Origin: Alitta virens | Taxonomy: Eukaryota; Annelida; Polychaeta; Phyllodocida; Nereididae | DNA length: 64,000 nt | Direction: 5' to 3' | Assembly: GCA_932294295.1 (NCBI GenBank) | Contig: OW028575.1 | Span: forward strand, 41,326,753-41,390,752 | Part shown: piece by piece, positions 48,594-56,800 of the stretch | How positions within the stretch are numbered: the first letter of the stretch is position 1 | Layout of the letters: every line of letters starts with the position of its first letter | Notes under the pieces: generated by a model | Seen by the model: the letters and a program-made list of their open reading frames with translations, nothing else | The model's database searches: none | Told to the model about the DNA's origin: nothing | Translations under genes and position numbers: made by a program

Positions 48594-50025
48594 TTATCTA
48601 TCTATCCATCCATCCATCCATCCATCCATCCATCTATCTATCGATAAGGTGTAATTATGTGCCCTTTCAGGACGAGAAAATGATGGAATTGTTCAGGGCA
48701 GCCATGAAACAACAGACGGACACTTTGAGAAGGACCATCCTTGGACATGGCATGGACAACCATTTGCTGGGTCTGAAGCAAATAGCACTTGACAATAACC
48801 TCCCTTTGCCCAGTATATTCGCAGATGAGGCATATCGCAGGGTGCACCACTTCACCTTATCCACCAGCCAGGTCAGTTTGTAATCATGCACGTCTTTTTG
48901 GGCAACCGCTGAGAGGTATGGTGGTTCTGAGGTTAATCGAGGTTATATGGAATTTTATTGACCGCAGAGCATCAAAAAGACACATGTGTCATAAAAAAAT
49001 AAAATGCAAGGATAAAAAATTAAAATATACATATATATAATGATAAAGTAAAATGCATGAACATAATTTAGTTACATATTAAAAACATCTGTATGATAAT
49101 TATGTACAACTGTAAGCATATGAATAAAACAAGGCACCATCAGGGCAATTAGCAGGAATCAATGCACCATAGGAGATTATTACTAAGTACAAATAAGCAG
49201 CAGGAGTGGGTATTTACATATGTACAGATTGTATATCCAGTTATATTGTCTATTAAAGGAGCTATATATAATAATAATAGTAAAAAAATTATGTAAGCAT
49301 ACTAATATATGTACAAATCCTTCTTTGATATACATATACATTGTATATCTTTTATATACTTCGAGAATATGCTGGTTAGTCTTTTCATCCTATGCGTCAT
49401 ATTGATTGGCTAATTTTATTCCCTTTAAATACTGAATGTAGTCCCGTATACAAGTCATTTTCAATATTTTTCCCGGGAAAACTCTTGCATAGGAGAGAAA
49501 ATGTACCTAGGCATGGGATAATGAGCATGGACTCCAGGCGCAGACATTCGTTATTGTAATTTCACAGTTAGTGTTGGTTTGTGGGTGGCCCCTCGGCAGC
49601 GATGACATGATCATCTTAGAGGGGTCACCCTGTTCAATGTTTTGTTTTGAAAAAAAAATCACTGTTTTTGTATCATGCTTTTTTATTAGTGGGCAAAATA
49701 AATATATCTGAATCTGAAATCCGATAAAGTGATGAAAATTATCAATATCTTATCCCTTCTTAAATCGTGTTAATTGCAGGTGCCTACGGTAGGAGACTCC
49801 TTCATGTGCTACGGCCCAGTCGTCCCGGATGGCTACGGCATCTGCTACAACCCCAAAGCAGACTACATGGTCATCGGTATTACGTCATTCAAGACATGCG
49901 GAGAGACGCGCTCGGACCACTTTGCCACGACGCTAGATGGCAGTTTGATGCAAATGAAGGAGTTGTGCTTGAAATGTAGCAGGAAAGCCAACGGGAACAG
50001 CGGCCAGAATGGAGTTAGTAAATAA
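20579..50025 (+). CDS. ChAT: Choline O-acetyltransferase (ChAT), 14 coding exons
   Basis: The enzyme transfers acetyl from acetyl-CoA to choline to make acetylcholine in nerve terminals. The coding exons are 20579-20689, 41821-42015, 42316-42434, 42542-42595, 43150-43333, 43618-43795, 44156-44367, 44924-45024, 45170-45217, 45689-45820, 46537-46659, 47422-47560, 48671-48871 and 49780-50025. All junctions are GT-AG and the phases join to 2,043 nt, giving 680 residues, within the usual 640-750 range. Landmarks of the choline/carnitine acyltransferase family are the N-terminal KLPVPDL and YWLNDMYL blocks, the catalytic His366 in NYEHSPSEG, the CoA/substrate region [12 protein letters not shown] in exon 12, and the S-T-S motif in FTLSTSQ at the exon 13/14 junction. 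The ATG is the second base of its exon. The putative leader puts TGA in frame just upstream, so no longer N-terminus is possible through that splice. VAChT lies in the preceding intron. Confidence 0.95.
22087..22100 (+). promoter_or_regulatory. RFX X-box match
   Basis: GTCGCCATGGCAAC fits the X-box consensus GTNRCC-N2-RGYAAC exactly. A further half site GGTTGCCATG lies at about 22,065-22,074. RFX factors control ciliary and some neuronal genes. Occupancy is not known. Confidence 0.35.
24544..24611. repeat. (CTG)n - poly(C) - (CAG)n inverted trinucleotide repeat
   Basis: A run of CTG units (24,544-24,560), a run of 13 C (about 24,566-24,578) and seven CAG units (24,591-24,611) form a perfect potential hairpin with a C-rich loop. 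Confidence 0.85.
25922..26071 (+). mobile_element. tRNA-derived SINE, copy 2 (5' truncated)
   Basis: A perfect 15-bp target-site duplication ATTTAATAATATCAA (25,907-25,921 and 26,072-26,086) brackets the element. It begins inside the anticodon-stem equivalent, so the A box is lost. It retains the B box (GGTTAGATTCC), the body with CAGGACGTAAAGCCCTAATC and a (CA)n tail. The 5' truncation and TSD are the marks of LINE-type target-primed retrotransposition. Confidence 0.93.
28817..28993 (+). repeat. Pentanucleotide array (CTATG)n to (CTATA)n
   Basis: About 175 bp of ACTATG/GCTATG units grading into pure TACTA units toward the 3' side. An ORF through it is an artefact of the five-base period. 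Confidence 0.9.
30965..31159 (-). mobile_element. tRNA-derived SINE, copy 3 (full length)
   Basis: A 14-bp target-site duplication TAGTTATATCAGTG (30,951-30,964 and 31,160-31,173) is exact. On the - strand it has the A box TAGCTCAGTGGTAGC (31,149-31,135), the B box GGTTCAATTCC (31,106-31,096), the body shared with copies 1 and 2, and a (CCA)n tail rather than (CA)n. Confidence 0.93.
31865..32246 (+). mobile_element. MITE family A, copy 2 (long subfamily)
   Basis: A 382-bp element with an intact terminal repeat CAGTTAGTTTCATTAAAAAC and right end ATGAAACTAACTG, flanked by TA on each side. Co-linear with copies 1 and 5 over its full length. Confidence 0.92.
34078..34097 (-). promoter_or_regulatory. 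CTCF-like motif, reverse orientation
   Basis: The reverse complement contains CTATAGGGGGCGTCGC, which has the AGGGGGCG core of CTCF sites. Motif resemblance only. Confidence 0.22.
34458..34728 (-). mobile_element. MITE family A, copy 3 (short subfamily)
   Basis: A 271-bp element whose inverted ends derive from CAGTTAGTTTCAT. It shares with copies 4 and 6 the absence of about 110 bp present in the long subfamily. Confidence 0.85.
35448..35718 (+). mobile_element. MITE family A, copy 4 (short subfamily)
   Basis: A 271-bp element with a perfect terminal repeat CAGTTAGTTTCATTAAAAAC, TA on both flanks, and the short-subfamily internal deletion. It lies 719 bp from copy 3 in the opposite orientation. 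Confidence 0.92.
36443..36541. repeat. (GGATA)n plus long (AT)n microsatellite
   Basis: Four GGATA units run directly into about 39 AT dinucleotides. Confidence 0.95.
36541..36742 (-). repeat. Retroposon tail fragment between two (GGATA)n arrays
   Basis: It begins ATTTTATTGACGGACG and is similar in layout to 1,563, 2,371 and 48,951. On the - strand it ends CAATAAAATT, then (AT)n, then (TATCC)n. The other side also meets a GGATA array (36,743-36,818). Confidence 0.45.
36743..36818. repeat. (GGATA)n microsatellite
   Basis: About 15 units of GGATA with GGATG and AGATA variants. Confidence 0.9.
37653..37850. repeat. (GATA)n microsatellite, interrupted
   Basis: Two GATA/GATT blocks (37,653-37,770 and 37,813-37,850) are separated by AT-rich sequence carrying GATA variants. 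Confidence 0.9.
40965..41110. repeat. (AGATA)n microsatellite
   Basis: About 28 pentanucleotide units AGATA/AGATG, followed by TTTAGACCTTTGTGTC, which may be the end of a retroposon. Confidence 0.88.
41411..41536. repeat. (GGATA)n microsatellite
   Basis: About 25 units of GGATA grading to GGATG on the right, next to CATCTTATTTACACAATTG. It lies 285 bp before ChAT exon 2. Confidence 0.93.
41821..42015 (+). CDS. ChAT: ChAT coding exon 2
   Basis: 65 codons, phase 0 in and out. Acceptor TTTTGTCACAG, donor AACTGG|GTGGGT. Encodes [15 protein letters not shown] and GGEGEKLQ, the conserved N-terminal acyltransferase block. Confidence 0.95.
42090..42166 (+). repeat. Short tandem repeat of about 30 bp in ChAT intron
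   Basis: About 2.6 units of AGACCTTTTCACTAGAATAA followed by GGTCAAA. Confidence 0.8.
42316..42434 (+). CDS. ChAT: ChAT coding exon 3
   Basis: Acceptor AATTTGCAG, donor TTGAG|GTATTT; ends with two bases of an Arg codon. Encodes [14 protein letters not shown], highly conserved in the family. Confidence 0.95.
42542..42595 (+). CDS. ChAT: ChAT coding exon 4 (54 nt)
   Basis: Acceptor GTAATGATCAG, donor GACTC|GTGAGT. Encodes [17 protein letters not shown]. Phases match exons 3 and 5. Confidence 0.93.
43150..43333 (+). CDS. ChAT: ChAT coding exon 5
   Basis: Acceptor ATCTGTTTAG, donor AATCAG|GTATGC. Encodes the block with [15 protein letters not shown], then HIIVVYKNQ; exits in phase 0. Confidence 0.95.
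43618..43795 (+). CDS. ChAT: ChAT coding exon 6
   Basis: Acceptor CTCTTCTTCCAG, donor TTGAAG|GTACTG; ends one base into an Asp codon. Encodes FFVLDVV through [18 protein letters not shown]. Confidence 0.95.
43996..44054 (+). repeat. 29-bp direct duplication in ChAT intron
   Basis: TGGATAAGGTCTGACTCAGA plus GGAGATTA occurs twice in tandem without differences. Confidence 0.9.
44156..44367 (+). CDS. ChAT: ChAT coding exon 7
   Basis: Acceptor ATTCCTTAG, donor ATGCAG|GTAGGT. Encodes [19 protein letters not shown] and the NRWYDKTMQ block just before the active-site exon. Confidence 0.95.
44924..45024 (+). CDS. ChAT: ChAT coding exon 8 (catalytic His)
   Basis: Acceptor CTATTGCAG, donor TACAT|GTAAGG. 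Encodes NYEHSPSEG; His366 of the assembled protein is the general base of the choline/carnitine acyltransferase family. Confidence 0.96.
45170..45217 (+). CDS. ChAT: ChAT coding exon 9 (48 nt)
   Basis: A short exon bounded by AATTCATAG and CTCAG|GTAACG. It encodes [15 protein letters not shown] and is the only sequence that joins exon 8 (ends AT) to exon 10 (needs AG) in frame without a stop. Confidence 0.85.
45361..45508. mobile_element. Palindromic MITE family B, copy 1
   Basis: Almost the whole 148 bp is an inverted repeat. The left arm CATGGCTAAATGTGCCACGT runs on into GCGTTTTCCATG, and the right arm mirrors it to GCACATTTGGCCATG. TA flanks both sides (45,359-45,360 and 45,509-45,510). 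A second copy sits at 59,553-59,648. It lies in the ChAT intron between exons 9 and 10. Confidence 0.9.
45689..45820 (+). CDS. ChAT: ChAT coding exon 10
   Basis: Acceptor TTTGTCTCCAG, donor CACAA|GTAAGG. Encodes [19 protein letters not shown] and ends in IQHIHK. Confidence 0.94.
46537..46659 (+). CDS. ChAT: ChAT coding exon 11
   Basis: Acceptor CTTCATTTCAG, donor TACAA|GTAAGT. Encodes [16 protein letters not shown] and [15 protein letters not shown], a conserved family block. Confidence 0.95.
47100..47370 (+). repeat. Duplicated retroposon 3' end
   Basis: Two tandem copies, about 190 bp apart, of GATGTAAAGRGCCCGGATGC, then AAACAGCTTCAGCTGATCTGG, then CTACCCTTTTAAAATATATTTGAA. This is the layout of a non-LTR element 3' end before its short tail. 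It lies just before ChAT exon 12. Confidence 0.6.
47422..47560 (+). CDS. ChAT: ChAT coding exon 12
   Basis: Acceptor ACTCTTTACAG, donor GCCACG|GTGAGT. Encodes [18 protein letters not shown], the conserved CoA and substrate-proximal region, exiting in phase 0. Confidence 0.95.
47650..47806 (+). repeat. 38-bp minisatellite, four units
   Basis: Four near-perfect head-to-tail copies of a 38-bp unit beginning CACGTGTCTAGAAAATTCCT. Differences are confined to CATGTC, CACGTGTC and AACGTGTC at the unit joints. Confidence 0.92.
48048..48642 (+). repeat. Complex tetranucleotide array (CTAT/CATC/GTAT)
   Basis: About 595 bp of CTAT, CATC and GTAT blocks with a higher-order duplication: a block passing from CATC through CTAT and GTAT to CTAT occurs near 48,320-48,465 and again near 48,470-48,610. 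It ends 28 bp before ChAT exon 13. Long ORFs through it (Ile-Tyr-Leu-Ser repeats) are artefacts. Confidence 0.92.
48671..48871 (+). CDS. ChAT: ChAT coding exon 13
   Basis: 67 codons, phase 0 both sides. Acceptor GCCCTTTCAG, donor AGCCAG|GTCAGT. Encodes [14 protein letters not shown] and FTLSTSQ, the conserved S-T-S motif of the family. Confidence 0.95.
48951..49110 (-). repeat. Retroposon tail fragment
   Basis: ATTTTATTGACCGCAGAGCA followed by GACACATGTGTCA is similar to the blocks at 1,563, 2,371 and 36,541, in the same orientation. Confidence 0.4.
49590..49725 (+). repeat. Probable LINE 3' end
   Basis: The segment ending GGGCAAAATAAATATATCTGAATCTGAAAT has the AATAAA plus GAATCTGAA-like tail seen at the 3' ends of many non-LTR elements. 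It contains no ORF. Confidence 0.4.
49780..50025 (+). CDS. ChAT: ChAT coding exon 14 (stop codon)
   Basis: Acceptor TTAATTGCAG; 81 codons and TAA at 50,023-50,025. Encodes [17 protein letters not shown] and the C-terminal [11 protein letters not shown] block of the family. Confidence 0.96.
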   Translation: MPTVGDSFMCYGPVVPDGYGICYNPKADYMVIGITSFKTCGETRSDHFATTLDGSLMQMKELCLKCSRKANGNSGQNGVSK

Positions 50026-50745
50026 ATGTCACATGGGATATCACAGTGATGGAGAAAGGATATCAGCGCAATAGATCAGAAATTAAGGGGCAATTTAACC
50101 CCACAGGCCGTCTGTGGAAGTTTTGAAGAGAGATCCATGTGCTGTTTGCAGTGGTATAGTAATTGTTCATTCAATTACTGCATGACGAAACTATACGTAT
50201 CACAGTCTTTTTTCATTTTTTTTTTCAACTACATAGTTTGCGAGTTTTCTATTAGATGGCGTATAGGTAAATAATACCGTCCCCCTAGTGTTGTTAACTA
50301 GGGAATAACTGACATCCATGAATGCATTATATGACCATAGGCGTTTGCCATCATGATAGTACAAGCAAGTTAGCATACAATAATACCAAGCCTACTGACT
50401 TAGACAAGAACAGCTTTTACTCCCCGCTGGGCCACTGCTTTCAATGATAGTGCCAGTTTCAGTCAAAAACATCATGTAACACCTAATTCTAAGGTGGGAT
50501 AACTTCCATTTTTTAGGGGTATTTACAACTTATTTTCGGGAATTCCTTGACTGTTCGCTGGTAATGTTAAATTTTCATCTCTAGTGGCAGCTATTTTGCA
50601 TTTTCCACCATAAACAAACATGATAGTGCTTCTTGATTGGCCAATATCTCCCAATCACTGTGTGCTGTGTGCTTTAAGCCAATTAAGGGACCTAAATGAG
50701 CAAAGAATTGGGTGTACCCAATAAAACTAAACCAATTGATATGCA
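50026..50745 (+). other. Probable ChAT 3' UTR
   Basis: AT-rich sequence after the stop, running to AATAAA at 50,720-50,725. The end is inferred from that signal only. Confidence 0.4.
50720..50725 (+). terminator. Candidate ChAT poly(A) signal
   Basis: AATAAA in the context ACCCAATAAAACT, about 700 bp after the stop codon. Confidence 0.35.
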
Positions 50746-52628
50746 ATTTTACTGTTAGACATCAAATGCCTTAAGCCAGCCTATAGGCTATAAGGCAACT
50801 TTGTATTTAAGTCTAACCGGTCAACTAGCAAAATAATTGCTATCAAGCTCAGGGCATTTCCTAATGTATTCAGCTACTTCTGATTGGCTGTGGCAAATGA
50901 CATAGCTGCCTCTTGAGATGAGAAACCAGTTGAGGCAATCAGGAGCCTTGGTATTAGTTAAAGTAGAAGTGCTGTCATCACTGAGCAATGACATATATGT
51001 TGGCAAATGCATATGGTGTAACATGCAGCCATGGTCCACCTGAGTGTCCTCAATGTGATAAACAACCTGGCGATTTTATACATGAATGGAATGTATAAAT
51101 AGGTTGTATATTGCACACAATTAATACAATATATGAGAAGACAGAGTTTTCAAATCAAAATTAAATGTTGGTAATCAACTTGGCATTAGGTTATTTAGGT
51201 AGGATTCATTGTTGAGTTCGGTGTATATAAACTGCTGATTTAGTGACAAAGATGTTGATTAATTTACACACAATGAGTTCAATCGCTTCAATGTAATTAA
51301 GTTGAAGCAAAAAATGACGTACGTGAATAATGTGAGAGTTGTTGGGAGTATTTCTTGTTAATGTTGAGGAGTTGTTGAATGTTGCTGCATAAAATGTTAC
51401 ACATTACTGTTGAATTGCAGGCCTGTACTAAGGAAACCCAATAATCGCCATTTAATTGGTTCCTTGTTTGAATTGTGATAAACAAATTTATGGCCAATAA
51501 TATGTGAAATCAGTAGTTATGCGTTTTGCTTTATGTGTTCATATTTCGTTGGAAGTTGTTGTCCATCAAATCATAGTAACCTTATTGTGTGATATTCAGT
51601 AGTATTAGTTCTATTGTAGGTAATTGAGATATAATCGAATGTGATGTTCTATTGAATTGAGGGACTAGTGTCAGTAAATTACAGTAATAGTTCAACAATG
51701 TGTAATACAATTAGTCTAGCAATATCGCATGTCAAATTGCACTGCTTCCTTGGTGCACTATAGATCCTTTTTGAGAAAAAAAAATAGTATCTTCGTTTTG
51801 AGTATGTTATACACTTCTGATCTGATTGCAAAAAAAAAATCAAAGAATAACCAAAAGAAGAATAGAAAAAAATCGACATATTAGATAGGTCTGCCAAGCC
51901 ATGAAGAAACTCGGACGCAAGGCGACTCTATAACACTGCTCATATTCATTGAATAAGCTCAAAGTGTCTAAATTTTATGCTCGGATCTGTGAATCCATAA
52001 CCCATAGTTTGCAAAGAATAGGAATCATTGACTTTAGAAGGTAATAGTCTGCCAATTAGTCCTGCAAGAGTTTTAAAACTTAGTACTATACATTTATATG
52101 AACAACATCATACGTGTACATTCCAGTATAAATATTGGTTAGATGTAATGTAAAAGTTTCAGTGTGTCTTATTATAAATTACGCTGTATATATGGTATGT
52201 TTTCATTCAGAATGTCGACCAAGCATTTATATGACTCTTATACGGTTATGTAACTTGGTAATTCAAGTGTATTCCTTTAGCAATACGTCTATGATACAAG
52301 CCTAAGCAAATGTTTATATTATGTAGTTGTAGGTATATGTAGCATGTTGATAAACCACTGAAACGTGTAGGTCAAGGTTGTACAATAGATGTGCAGGTCA
52401 CATTACATTAAAATGTTGTATATCATCGTGAATGCCTGTAAAACTGTTTTGTAGAACAATATGAGAGTAGGTAGTGGTTATTAGGTGTGGTTTTAGGTAT
52501 TAAAATATTGGCATTTAGTGAACATTGTTATTCAGGAAAGGTTATGCTCTTAATTGAAATCGCTCATTTTGTTATGCTTGGATTGATAAATCGGACCCTC
52601 CACATACCACATCTCTTGTATACTAAAA
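50746..52628. other. Intergenic sequence between ChAT and the NEK kinase
   Basis: No exon recognised. The flanking genes are convergent. The sequence is AT-rich with short GTTG/TGTA-rich stretches only. Confidence 0.45.
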
Positions 52629-52981
52629 CGAACCCTCTCCTCTCCTCTCCTCTCCTCTCCTCTCCTCTCCTCTCCTCTCCTCTCCTCTCCTCTCCTCTCC
52701 TCTCCTCTCCTCTCCTCTCCTCTCCTCTCCTCTCCTCTCCTCTCCTCTCCTCTCCTCTCCTCTCCTCTCCTCTCCTCTCCTCTACTCTACTCTACTCTAC
52801 TCTACTCTACTCTACTCTACTCTACTCTACCACTCCACTCCACTCCACTCCACTCTACTTCACTCTAACTCAACCAAAGATTCTATTCTACTCTACTCTT
52901 CTCTACTCTCCTCTACTCTCCTCTACTCTCCACTACTCTACACTCTACACTACTCTACTCTCCACTACTCTACTCTACTCC
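52629..52981. repeat. Pentanucleotide array (CTCCT)n / (CTACT)n
   Basis: About 150 bp of CTCTC units, then TCTAC units, a short non-repeat insert CTCTAACTCAACCAAAGATT (52,863-52,882) and further mixed units. The same insert occurs in the array at 57,187-57,350. Confidence 0.93.
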
Positions 52982-53432
52982 TTGTGAAATGTGCTCATTG
53001 TTTTTATTGCTTTTAACATAAATAGAACTGAGTAGCACCAACGTTTTTGTCACAACACAGACGAATGTAGCGATCACATTACTTTGCTTGGGATTATTAG
53101 TTGTTGATAATTGAATCAAAAACCGAGAAACCGTTTGACAGATGGTTATAGAATCTAGAAAGGTTTTTAGTCTTACCAAGTCATACTGCATGTGAATATA
53201 GGATATGTTGGCAAATTAGTTGCAATTGACAGATTTTAAATTGTTGCTCACCATGTGTTACAACGTTAGGCAAGTTCAGCTTGTTGATTGTCTTAATAGT
53301 TTATATAGATGAGAAATTATCAAATACTGTTAAGTTGTGCGATTCATTGGACAAAGAAATGATAAATATGTGCAATAAACGGAATCAAATTAGAAGACAA
53401 CTTTGTGTAGTTCTTTCAAGAAAAATACTGAA

Positions 53433-53438
53433 TTTATT
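53433..53438 (-). terminator. Candidate NEK poly(A) signal
   Basis: TTTATT on the + strand (AATAAA on the - strand), about 100 bp beyond the NEK stop codon. Confidence 0.35.
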
Positions 53439-53534
53439 GGGAATTCATTCAATTATTGTAAAACAAATTCCATAAAGCACCACTGAACAATATATATTGG
53501 CTGTTATTTTGACCAAGCGTAATTTCTGATCACT

Positions 53535-53803
53535 TCAAGTACCAGTCATTGCTTCTAACTGGATGAGTTGCAACAGAAGTGGCAAATACCGCCCGTCCAC
53601 AATGTCGTCTGCTATCGTCTCCAAGTTTCCAGAAAGCAGACGATCCTTAGCAACATCGCGCATGCGCATCAGGACTTCCCCACTCAGGGACTTCTCGAGG
53701 AAATCTCGTAGGGCCTCCAGTTTATAGAAAGCCTCCTTTTGGTCCAGACAGACGGAGCTGAGCAATGCTGCTGTTATTTCAAAGTTGGGCGGAAATGGTT
53801 CTG
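53535..53803 (-). CDS. NEK exon 9 (stop codon)
   Basis: Acceptor CATTTTGCAG; ends TGA at 53,537-53,535. Encodes the C-terminal helical block including DQKEAFYKLEALRDFL and ADDIVDGRYLPLLLQLI. Confidence 0.9.
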
Positions 53804-56800
53804 CTGCAAAATGGAACAGATAGAATGGAAAGATTAAATTTAGGCAAATATGACATGTCAACACACAGGTCATAAAATGTGGGTTTGTATTTAAGAGACA
53901 AGGCTAAAATATGTTTTCATGATATTCCTTCTTACCTGTAAATTCCTCATTCTCTTTGTCCTCTCCTTTTTCTTGAACTGTCTGATACTCGTTCGGTGTC
54001 GCCAGAGGCTCGCATCCGGAAGTTACGGTTGCAGGGGCGCCCCCTTCGTTTGGTTTGTTTGCCGCTAGGGCGTTAAATGGCGTCTTCATCAGGACTTCCT
54101 TGTATAAAGTTTGACGAGGAGAGAATCGCTGTTGTTTGTTCTGAAAGTACAGATATTTGGATCTCTGTCATGACCTGTTTCAGGTTCAGCATTTTCTCAA
54201 ATAAGCCACCTAATGATTTACGATTTCATAATTTCTAAATTTCAGAGGCAGTCATGTGAATCCAGGCATCCAATTGGAACAGGCAGTCCCTCAGGCAATG
54301 AGAGTCCTGGATTCACATGACGTCCTCTGTGGAATATGCAGAGATTTTGCAGTGATTTATTTTGGTCCAACATTTAATAGCCTTAAAATCAATTTGCTGC
54401 GATGTGGTCTTAATGGTTAGGTGATCGTAATGGGTGACTTTAACTGTAGCCTTTTGCCTATTGACATTAGCATCGCCTACCTTGACTGCCACCTTGTTCT
54501 GCCTCACTGCTTCTGCGGATCTTATAATCCGTTTCTGTTTCTTGACCATGTTTTCCACGGGGGTTGACAGCGATTTGGTCCTTCCAAGTAAAGCCCTTGG
54601 TCTATCCGGAGATTCTGGGTCCTGTGATAACAAAATAAAAAATAAAAAAGGGACAGTGATAAGAACAAGATGTCAATCATTGCATTGAATGACACAAATT
54701 CCTTATTCAATTGTTTCATTGTTACGTTTACAGCAGAAGTATTAAAGAACAGCAGAACTTAGCCATAGGACCATTCTTGTTAAAAAAAAAAAGGTGCAAA
54801 ATATCAAGTTTTAATAGTGCCAATCGCCAAGTGGTCTTACAGTGGGGTTCTGCTGTATTGTCTCTTCCCAAACTATAAGTAAATTATTTAATATTCATAG
54901 TTGGTTTTTCCATCAAAGGTTTTTTTTTCTTATTCAAATGCTGACATTTACGCCAATACCATAACACTGTGTGTCGTCACCTCACAGCCCAGCGACCTAA
55001 TTATGTACATGGTTTGCTCGTTTACTCATCTAAAGAAAATTAATCAATTTCTTTTATAGTCTTTAGGCTGGCTTATGGTATTAAAGGTCTAACAATGAAA
55101 TTATAGAATAACTAGATGTTCAGGTGCTAAGTTTACGCAATTCTTGTTCTGACAAGCAGGCAGGCAATTGAGAACAATTGCCAAAAACTAAAAAAAATAT
55201 GAATCCATTTCTCTTGTATTTTTAAGAGAAGATTTCTCGAGTCCATACTCAGCCTATCGGCTACATAGTTTAACCAATCATTTTGTTGAACTAGGTAAAC
55301 TAACAAAGAATGTCCATAATTAGGTCGCTGGGCTGTGAGGGATGACACACAGTTTCCATATTTGTAGCATATTTATCACATTCAACCAATGACGGTAGTA
55401 CATCCTACCTCATTTCTTATTAAGTTTTCTTTGTCTGTTTGGGAAGGAATAGAGATGTTCTTCTTTTGCAGAAAGTACTTGAATGCTGGGACATTGGGAT
55501 GCCTTACACATAATTGCAGGATGGGGCCGAACTGTTGCTGCTGCTGGAGGTCCGCATCTTTTATGTAGGTCAGAGGGGATGGGTGACGAGGTTCATACTT
55601 CCTCTTTCTGTTGTTTGATGATTCTGGAGGGGAGAAGGCGTTGTCTGACTCAGGGGTTGAAGCTATACTCTCGCCTTTAGTGGTAGACTTGTTACCAAAA
55701 GCGGGCGATAAAAGAGGAGATGCTTCTGACAGTGATGATCTGCATGACTGAGGGCGCGGGGTGCCGGGTAGGCCCTTCTCCCCAGTCATACGTCTTACGT
55801 AACTTTGCACATAGGGCCTGAGTGCAGGGATGCAGAGGATCTGGTCTGCTGATGGTCTGGCATCCGCATCAGCGCGTAACAGGATGCAGACAAGGTCTTC
55901 TAACACTGCCCCACAGTGTCTGCAACAAACAGAAACAAAAAGGTTGTCAAAAGGGGTACTCATATATGGCACCCAATTACAAACAAGTGATCATACTGAC
56001 TACCTCGAAGTGCCATATGGCTAAACCCCATTTGGATGACTGTTTGTTTACACTGGCAAACCGTGAATATGACGTCATCAACAGGAATTTCCCAGAAATT
56101 GTATTTTTAGACCTCAGCTGATCTGCTGGTGGTCATGGACCATTTCTTAAGTTTCTACAATTGACTTGGATAATCATGTAACATAATAAACTGAAATGCC
56201 GAGGCTACTAATGCATAACCCAGATAGCATCCCAAATCGTTTCAGCATTGGCGCAACGTTGGCGACGTCAAAACGATGCTGTTCGGACGGTGGCCTACAT
56301 CGAAACGAAGCTGGCCTGATTTAGAATTCTATCTTGGAACCTTAGTTTAGCTGCTTCTGAGGGACTGAGATAGGGCTCCAAAGGACCTACCTTGGAATAG
56401 GTTTATATCTGCCATCCAAGATTCTGACCATAATGGAAGCGATGTCATTGGCAACAAAAGGATGGTCCAAGCAACAAAGCTCATACAAGACACAGCCAAG
56501 GGCCCACATGTCGCTCTTATGGTTGTAACTCAGCAGTTAAGGATGTATTAGTACTTTTTCACAGAACACCTAAAAACTTGTCATCCCTCCTTTAGTCTCT
56601 CTTATTTTGCTATTACTGGTTTTAAGTCTTTAAACAAAAACCTCGATCAGGCCCTCTACACAGGAGAGGGTCTTGGAGAATTCGGAGGAGCAAGAATCCC
56701 ACTGCAGCAGCAATTAATTTGACGTAGAAAAGTTTATATTAATCATAAGAATACAAATCAACAATCCCCAGTACTTATCACAGATAAGAAAATGACATAA

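Noticed and set aside
48000..48883. Long Ile-Tyr-Leu-Ser repeat ORFs of 215 and 289 residues
   Set aside because: They are translations of a four-base microsatellite, open in several frames at once. Only the ChAT exon 13 part is real coding sequence.
52487..52987. 166-residue Ser/Leu-rich ORF
   Set aside because: Produced by the CTCCT/CTACT pentanucleotide array; no family resemblance and no splice support.
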